A stretch of DNA of 10,295 nt from Bacillota bacterium (lineage in GTDB: Bacteria; Bacillota; Clostridia; Saccharofermentanales; Fastidiosipilaceae). The notes beneath the pieces were generated by a model. The model was not told the DNA's origin. It ran no database searches and saw only the letters and a list, made by a program, of their open reading frames with translations. The translations under genes and the position numbers were made by a program. Shown piece after piece: positions 6,203 to 10,295 of the stretch (the first letter of the stretch is position 1; each line of letters starts with the position of its first letter). The stretch is taken from positions 1-10,295 of the forward strand of contig JAEZWR010000044.1 of NCBI GenBank assembly GCA_023420115.1. Reading direction: 5' to 3'.

Positions 6203-6289
6203 ATGTCTATCGCTCACTATCACGCTAACAAGTATATATTTAAATTGTCAAAAAAAGTCCGTGAAATTTCCGCGGATTTTCTACGGTAA
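6203..6289 (+). CDS. Putative 28-residue mini-protein on the opposite strand
   Basis: ATG at 6203 to TAA at 6287-6289 encodes 28 residues starting MSIAHYHANKYIFKLSKK and ending in ADFLR. It is basic (five K, two R, two H) with mixed aromatic and aliphatic residues; there is no clear membrane span, so it is unlike Fst-type membrane toxins. A near-perfect AGGAGGTG lies upstream at ideal spacing. A hairpin precedes the ribosome site and another (6254-6280) overlaps the last codons. It is the only credible gene on the plus strand and is antisense to any transcript running from the ArpU gene into the late operon. It could be a leader peptide, a small toxin or a regulator peptide; I do not recognise it. 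Its length alone is no evidence. Confidence 0.45.
   Translation: MSIAHYHANKYIFKLSKKVREISADFLR
6249..6283 (-). terminator. Weak terminator-like hairpin just after the ArpU-like gene
   Basis: TCCG (6276-6273 on minus) pairs with CGGA (6261-6258 on minus) around an internal GAAATTTC palindrome, followed on the minus strand by a run of T. The stem is short on the minus strand; on the plus strand an extra G-U pair makes it longer. It lies about 20 bases after the stop of the ArpU-like gene and overlaps the end of the mini-ORF. Confidence 0.35.
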
Positions 6290-6304
6290 AATTCATTGTT
6301 CTAA

Positions 6305-6763
6305 TTATTTCCCAAACAGATAGAATCTCATTCTTTCGACTGCATTATTCTTTAGTTTATAAGCTGTAGTTCTTTCCACTGCGAACTTGTTCATGATCTC
6401 ATTTATTTTAAAATCTGAAAAAACATTATTATCAAAGAAGCAATTAGACAATATCCATCTATCATCATCTGATAGAGCTTCCCAGGCAGGTTTAACCCAG
6501 TCCATATAAGCTAGAGCTTCACGATATCTATCAGCAAGGAAAAGTTTTTTATCAATAAGTTCAGTATATTTATCTTCTTGAGTAAAAGTAAAAGACTTAG
6601 GCATATCTGAAATTTGTTTAGAACTTATTGATGACATATCTTCAGAGATAGAGTCAAGTTTAGATTCTGTATTAGAGATAATAGCAAGCATAGGTTTAAA
6701 ATCTTTAAGGACTTCTTGAGTAGCTTTGGTAGTATCGAAATATTTAAAAGAAATGTGAGCCAT
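6305..6763 (-). CDS. ArpU/RinA-like phage late transcriptional regulator
   Basis: A 152-residue protein with the layout of the ArpU family: a variable N-terminal half, a helix with LADRYREALAYMDWVKPAWEAL (about 76-97), then LSDDDRWIL, and a sigma-70 region-4-like helix-turn-helix near 117-148 (DFKINEIMNKFAVE, RTTAYKLKNNAVERM). Members of this group are encoded at the end of the early region of Gram-positive phages and activate late genes (RinA in staphylococcal phages; ArpU in Enterococcus). The start follows ACAGGAG six bases upstream. The gene sits between the putative origin and the late promoter at 6087-6114, which is its most likely target. A TATAAT lies about 35 bases upstream of its ATG, so it may have its own promoter next to the first iteron copies. 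Confidence 0.82.
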   Translation of the reverse strand: MAHISFKYFDTTKATQEVLKDFKPMLAIISNTESKLDSISEDMSSISSKQISDMPKSFTFTQEDKYTELIDKKLFLADRYREALAYMDWVKPAWEALSDDDRWILSNCFFDNNVFSDFKINEIMNKFAVERTTAYKLKNNAVERMRFYLFGK

Positions 6764-6795
6764 AAAATCTCCTGTAATTAGTAATATCTGTAGTA

Positions 6796-6801
6796 ATTAT
6801 A
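6796..6801 (-). promoter_or_regulatory. Possible -10 box of the ArpU-like gene
   Basis: TATAAT on the minus strand, 32 bases upstream of the ATG at 6763; no good -35 is seen at the expected distance. The nearest iteron copy (6838-6847) lies just upstream of where a -35 would be, so an iteron-binding protein could influence it. Confidence 0.3.
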
Positions 6802-6837
6802 GTTATTTTGGAAAAGATAAGGGTATATTTTTATTTA

Positions 6838-6929
6838 TAGGCACTTAAGGCAGTAAATAGGCAGATAAATAATTGTTAAATATTAACTATCTAAGCTGTT
6901 TAAATTCAATTTAGGCATGTTAGGCACTA
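6838..6929. repeat. Left iteron group (AGGCA-type repeats)
   Basis: Copies on the plus strand: TAGGCACTTA (6838-6847), AAGGCAGT (6847-6854), TAGGCAGA (6858-6865), TAGGCATG (6912-6919) and TAGGCACTA (6921-6929). The outer and inner copies are exact AGGCACT and the middle three are degenerate. All have the same orientation. Confidence 0.75.
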
Positions 6930-6988
6930 TTTTCTATATTCTTTATATATTTTTTATTATTTATTTATTTATTCTATTAATATAAATA

Positions 6989-7091
6989 TAGTGCCTATAG
7001 TGCCTATATATTAGATATATTAAGTATTTAAGCCATTTAAATTATAGGCACTTACTTAATTTTAAGTGCCTTTATCCGCCTAAAGTGCCTA
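6989..7091. repeat. Right iteron group (AGTGCCT-type repeats, mostly inverted)
   Basis: TAGTGCCTA occurs twice back to back with a period of nine (6989-6997, 6998-7006). TAGGCACTTA follows at 7045-7054, then TAAGTGCCT (7063-7071) and AAAGTGCCTA (7082-7091). Four of the five are inverted relative to the left group. The last copy ends six bases beyond the helicase stop codon. Confidence 0.75.
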
Positions 7092-7096
7092 AAATT

Positions 7097-8617
7097 TTAC
7101 TTTATTCCTATTTTTGCTTTCCATTCTCTTTTAATCGATATATTTTGATAACCTCTCAACTTAATTCTACCCCTAATAATATTTTTATCGTATTTAATTT
7201 TTAACCTATCTTCATTTTCTGATAGCCATCTGTTAAATTTCCTATCAGCTATTGGACTGATTGCATTCTCCTTGCACCATTTGTCATACAATTTCTTAAA
7301 TTCAGCTGTAGCTATATTTCCATTAGAATTGTATTCAATAGTATCTTGAAAAAACTCGTCCATATGATTTAATTGACTTCTTATAACTGTAAAATACTCT
7401 TTAGACCTTTCAGACCAACTTATTTTATATCCGTTCTCTTGTAATCTTTTTAGACCGAGTAACGCCCACCAAATAATAGCTTCTTTTTCTTCTTCAAGTA
7501 TCATTTGGTAAAAGTTCTTGATAGTCTTTCTTTTTTCATTTTTAGGTTTAACTAAAATAGGATGTAATCTTCTAAAAAATCCGTCAGTATCATCATAGAG
7601 TGAAGATAACATGATGTTAGTACAAGCAATAATCTTACAGTAACTTTTAAATGTATAAGGATCTAAGAATTTACGTTCAGCTGCGATTTTTTGATCACTT
7701 GTAATTAATTTCTTAAGTACACTTGTCTCAGTTAGCGCCGCTGTTCCTAAGTCATCATCATAAACAACTAACTTATTTTCAGCTTTTGATAATTGGAATC
7801 TACCAGTAACTAAGCTTTGTGTTTCCATAGGCTCAAACGCATTACCCCATAAGGCTTCTAATATCGCCCCTAGTCCACTCTTACCGACTCCAGCATCACC
7901 AACAATAAAAAATGCTTCTTGTGCCGAGGTATTAGGTATTAAACAATATCCTAATATTTCTTGTATCGTGTCAATATCTTCTCTGTAAAAAGTATCTCTT
8001 AGCCATTTATCAAATAATGGTTTCACACGTTTTGCCCTATGGTCAAAGTTTGCTTTTAATCTATAAGGTGCTTGTTGTTTTAGCCCCTCGTAAAAGGTCC
8101 ATTTTTTATTCTTTGGAACATGTAAATCACCATTGGCAAATGGTATAACATTTTCATTGACTGCTAACTTCTCGATGTAGCAACGGTCTTTCAGCATATT
8201 AAAAATAGAATTAACCATACTGTCTAATGGTCTTGAAAAGTCAGCTTCTCCTAAAAAGTCAATTATCTGTTTGCGAATGTTGCCACTGTTTACAATTCCA
8301 TCAGGTGTATAAAAATGTCCATTGCAATATACGCATCTAAGTTCACTGATAAAATAGTCGACAAAATTGATGTAGTTAATATCTAACTTTCCCTTGGGAC
8401 TCAATATATAAATGGATTGGGGATCAATAGGATTATCATCTTCGATAATAAAATCTTCTCCCATATGAAACACTTCATAATCAAATACTTCAGAAGCATA
8501 TGGATCTATATCTTCTATATATTCTGGCTCTCCATGAATTTCTACCCACTCTTCAAAAGTTTCAGGCTCTTTTGTAATTCTTTTCTCTCTTGGTATTGTT
8601 TTGATTGTATTTTTCAT
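7097..8617 (-). CDS. D5/P4-type SF3 replicative helicase
   Basis: A 506-residue protein. Residues about 80-225 resemble the D5 N-terminal domain of phage and plasmid primase/helicases. The SF3 AAA+ core follows with Walker A GDAGVGKS (240-247), Walker B VVYDDD (284-289), sensor motif IIACTN (329-334) and an arginine-finger region FFRRLH (347-352). A C-terminal basic segment (about 436-506) is probably a winged-helix DNA-binding domain, as expected for an initiator that recognises origin repeats. It would form a ring, melt the origin and unwind ahead of the primase. The ATG overlaps the primase stop (ATGA), with GAGAGG upstream, so the two proteins are made together. The putative origin begins just after the stop. 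In many relatives primase and helicase are one polypeptide. Confidence 0.9.
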   Translation of the reverse strand: MKNTIKTIPREKRITKEPETFEEWVEIHGEPEYIEDIDPYASEVFDYEVFHMGEDFIIEDDNPIDPQSIYILSPKGKLDINYINFVDYFISELRCVYCNGHFYTPDGIVNSGNIRKQIIDFLGEADFSRPLDSMVNSIFNMLKDRCYIEKLAVNENVIPFANGDLHVPKNKKWTFYEGLKQQAPYRLKANFDHRAKRVKPLFDKWLRDTFYREDIDTIQEILGYCLIPNTSAQEAFFIVGDAGVGKSGLGAILEALWGNAFEPMETQSLVTGRFQLSKAENKLVVYDDDLGTAALTETSVLKKLITSDQKIAAERKFLDPYTFKSYCKIIACTNIMLSSLYDDTDGFFRRLHPILVKPKNEKRKTIKNFYQMILEEEKEAIIWWALLGLKRLQENGYKISWSERSKEYFTVIRSQLNHMDEFFQDTIEYNSNGNIATAEFKKLYDKWCKENAISPIADRKFNRWLSENEDRLKIKYDKNIIRGRIKLRGYQNISIKREWKAKIGIK

Positions 8618-9411
8618 CTCCTATACCTCTCTATACTTCTTACTATATTTATAATCTCGTTATCTGATAATGGAGGTTTACAGACCTTTAAATTAACTTC
8701 ACTTAACTTCTTATAAATCGTGTCAGCACTCCATTCTAAGTTAACAAATAACCCTGCAAGGCTTAACAGACTTATATTTCTACTTCCTTGTTCTATTTTT
8801 TGATAAATAGCCTTGATATTGATTTTTTGACTATCTTTAGACTTTTGCCATGTAGGTTTATAAATTGCATTTTGGAATACACTCTTTTCTTCATCATCTT
8901 GGATAGAGTTATTATCAAAATACTTAGAGATAATAGTATCGATAGCTTCTTGATTGGCTATGATATCGCTATATAAGAATGTGTCCGCCGTCATTATGAA
9001 ATATCTTTTGTCTTTATATATCTCTAAACCTTGTCTATTATTCTTTCCTAAAAATGGCAAGTCGCCTTTTAGGATTATATGAAACCCACGCCCACTCTTC
9101 GATTTTTCGGTGTAACTTCTGCAAGTGTTGATAATATCGATGCATAGGTCATTAGGATATCCATATTCATCATATGCTTGGTCTATGTCTATACCAACGT
9201 ACCCTGAGTTATTAAATATAAAACCTGCATAGTCAAATTCTTTTTGTTTTATTAGTGAGTAAACGTCTTTGAACTCTCCCCATGTATCAGGGTCTGCAAC
9301 GCTCGCTGTTTGGTCATAGATAGGATTTAGAGGGATCTTAGATCCCTCTTTCACTCCTACCCAATTTTTCATAGCTTGTAATTCTTTTGGTATTTTTTCC
9401 CACTTATCCAT
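8614..9411 (-). CDS. Primase of the archaeo-eukaryotic (PrimPol) type
   Basis: A 265-residue protein with the three catalytic motifs of the archaeo-eukaryotic primase family: YVGIDID (about 71-77, metal-binding aspartates), SKSGRGFHI (about 104-112, catalytic histidine) and LEIYKDKRYFIMTA (about 129-142). A C-terminal helical part (about 205-262, RNISLLSLAGLFVNLEWSAD and SDNEIINIVRSIERY) matches the primase C-terminal (PriCT) helical domain. It would lay primers, perhaps also extend them, as in the NrS-1 phage polymerase group. The ATG at 9411 has no clear ribosome site and lies 12 bases after the previous stop, so translation may be coupled; the next Met (residue 14) has none either. It overlaps the helicase gene by four bases, together forming a two-gene replication unit. 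Confidence 0.87.
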   Translation of the reverse strand: MDKWEKIPKELQAMKNWVGVKEGSKIPLNPIYDQTASVADPDTWGEFKDVYSLIKQKEFDYAGFIFNNSGYVGIDIDQAYDEYGYPNDLCIDIINTCRSYTEKSKSGRGFHIILKGDLPFLGKNNRQGLEIYKDKRYFIMTADTFLYSDIIANQEAIDTIISKYFDNNSIQDDEEKSVFQNAIYKPTWQKSKDSQKINIKAIYQKIEQGSRNISLLSLAGLFVNLEWSADTIYKKLSEVNLKVCKPPLSDNEIINIVRSIERYRR

Positions 9412-9423
9412 AAGTCATACAAT

Positions 9424-9969
9424 TTATAAACTTAATTTAAAACTTGCACTACTATTATCTTGCCTTTGTCTCAAACGATTTTCACGTCTTGCTCTAGTCT
9501 CAGCTATTTTTTCTTCCTTTTTTTCTTTCCTGCTTTTAGGTCTATCAGCTGAACTTAATTCATAAGCTTTATCAACAGGATTAAATTCTTCAAATTCTTC
9601 TTCTGTAGCATATTGAACATTTCTAATATGTCCGTAGGACTTTCCGTCAGTTTCTGACTTTTCCGTTGAATATTCAGCTTTGATAAAAGAGTTAATTAAT
9701 ATCTCGGGATCGACTTCATCTTCTGTATATTCAGTGTCAATTACAGTTTCGACAATTCCGCAAAATTGCCCGATAGCATATTCATTAAGTTCACCATTCT
9801 TCTTTAAGGTAAAGAATAATTCATTGTGTGTCTCTCCTTTGGGATTAACAACCGATAAAACTATTCTCCCCTCGTGGTCAGGATCTAGATAGCAATCATA
9901 AATTCTAAAAATATGTTGTCCCTCTGATACTCTTTTGAATGTAGGTCTAATAAATTTAACTGTTTTCAT
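9424..9969 (-). CDS. DUF669-like phage replication accessory protein, probably ssDNA-binding
   Basis: A 181-residue protein. The first 130 residues are beta-rich (KFIRPTFKRVSEGQHIFRIY, GRIVLSVVNPKGETHNELFF, GQFCGIVETVIDTEY) and resemble DUF669-type proteins encoded beside phage primases, which are thought to be OB-fold ssDNA-binding proteins. A very charged tail (about 143-170) with many R, K and E residues ends in SASFKLSL; the acidic tip typical of host SSB is absent. The ATG follows AGAAAGGA with good spacing. It sits between the Gp157-like gene and the primase, as expected for a replication cofactor. Family assignment is by pattern and position, so the function is moderately sure only. 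Confidence 0.65.
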   Translation of the reverse strand: MKTVKFIRPTFKRVSEGQHIFRIYDCYLDPDHEGRIVLSVVNPKGETHNELFFTLKKNGELNEYAIGQFCGIVETVIDTEYTEDEVDPEILINSFIKAEYSTEKSETDGKSYGHIRNVQYATEEEFEEFNPVDKAYELSSADRPKSRKEKKEEKIAETRARRENRLRQRQDNSSASFKLSL

Positions 9970-10003
9970 AACTTAGTCCTTTCTTTCCTGTACTGTTAAT
10001 TTA

Positions 10004-10295
10004 TTAATTGTTTTTTTGTACTTGATATTTTTCAAGTAGACCGTCAGCTGATAATTTATCTTTATCTATAGAACTCTGACTTACTTTGGATAGTGTCCAA
10101 ACATATTTAGTACCACCTATAACAACTTTCTTATCATCTTCGCCCATTTCAGATATAGCCTTGTCTTTAATCATCTGAGTTAATTCTTTAAGTCTTTTTT
10201 CCTTTTGAGCGATGATTTTTTGATTATCTGCCAATTCCATTTGTAATATTTCAGCTTCTTTAATAACATCATCCATATCTGTCTCAGGATTGATA
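10004..10295 (-). CDS. Gp157-like phage protein (5' end probably outside the window)
   Basis: The minus frame is open from the stop at 10004 to the window edge. An ATG exists at 10276 (90 residues), but it has no ribosome site, and the upstream codons INPETD look like coding sequence, so I take this as the C-terminal part of a longer protein. It consists of a charged coiled coil (EAEILQMELADNQKIIAQKE and KRLKELTQMIKDKA) followed by a short beta-like part (KKVVIGGTKYVWTLSKVSQS) and ends LLEKYQVQKNN. This order resembles the siphovirus Gp157 family, located in the early recombination/replication region of Gram-positive phages and linked to phage resistance in Streptococcus thermophilus; its molecular role is unsettled. 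It lies 34 bases before the DUF669-like gene. Confidence 0.65.
   Translation of the reverse strand, partial: INPETDMDDVIKEAEILQMELADNQKIIAQKEKRLKELTQMIKDKAISEMGEDDKKVVIGGTKYVWTLSKVSQSSIDKDKLSADGLLEKYQVQKNN

Larger units (their letters stand above)
6838..7091. other. Putative iteron-type replication origin
   Basis: A non-coding region between the helicase stop (7097) and the ArpU-like gene. Two groups of AGGCACT/AGTGCCT repeats flank a 62-base core (6929-6990) with no G and only three C, a likely unwinding element containing tandem TTTA units. Two 15-mers TAAGC(TG/CA)TTTAAATT (6892-6906 and 7029-7043) also flank the core, and a dyad GTTAA-N3-TTAAC lies at 6875-6887. Origins of staphylococcal pathogenicity islands have this plan, two iteron sets around an AT-rich stretch just 3' of rep. 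The element's own helicase is the expected initiator. Confidence 0.7.

Noticed and set aside
6838..7091. CRISPR array
   Set aside because: Repeats are 7-10 bases, in both orientations and irregularly spaced, without uniform spacers or cas genes.
8417..9892. Plus-strand ORFs at 8417-8716, 8788-8976 and 9680-9892
   Set aside because: All are opposite well-supported replication genes; the translations are hydrophobic or serine-rich, as expected for reverse complements of AT-rich coding DNA.

Overview
The window is AT-rich DNA with strong AGGAGG-type ribosome binding sites. It carries the middle of a phage-type genome from a low-GC Gram-positive host, most likely a member of the Lactobacillales; this host call rests on gene style and gene families only. 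All recognisable genes except one mini-ORF lie on the minus strand, so transcription runs from high to low coordinates. No chromosomal housekeeping genes, tRNAs, integrase or tail genes are visible.

Replication end (10295 down to about 6764). A partial Gp157-like coiled-coil protein is followed by a DUF669-like protein, an archaeo-eukaryotic-type primase and a D5-type SF3 helicase. Primase and helicase overlap by ATGA. Directly after the helicase stop lies a 333-base non-coding stretch. It holds about ten copies of an AGGCACT/AGTGCCT element and two 15-mers on either side of a 62-base core with no G and three C. It looks like a replication origin of the kind found 3' of rep in staphylococcal pathogenicity islands (SaPIs).

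Switch region (6763 down to about 5560). An ArpU/RinA-like regulator is followed by a non-coding stretch holding a good minus-strand promoter (extended -10), an overlapping plus-strand promoter-like sequence and terminator-like hairpins. It also holds a 28-codon plus-strand ORF with a near-perfect Shine-Dalgarno sequence. The minus promoter leads into two small genes (52 and 65 codons).

Packaging and head end (5506 down to 1). The order is HNH endonuclease, a G+C-rich island that may be the cos site, portal, MuF-type minor head protein, an unknown 85-residue protein, large terminase, scaffold and major capsid protein (cut by the window edge). The large terminase sits after portal and MuF rather than before them, and no small terminase subunit is recognisable. 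Intrinsic terminator-like hairpins separate several genes of this one-way operon, which suggests antitermination or deliberate partial termination.

Together the genes describe an element that replicates from its own iteron origin with a primase/helicase pair, then switches on a late operon that builds and fills an HK97-fold head. It could be an ordinary prophage or a capsid-forming phage-inducible island; the sequence left of position 1 (tail genes present or absent) would decide.
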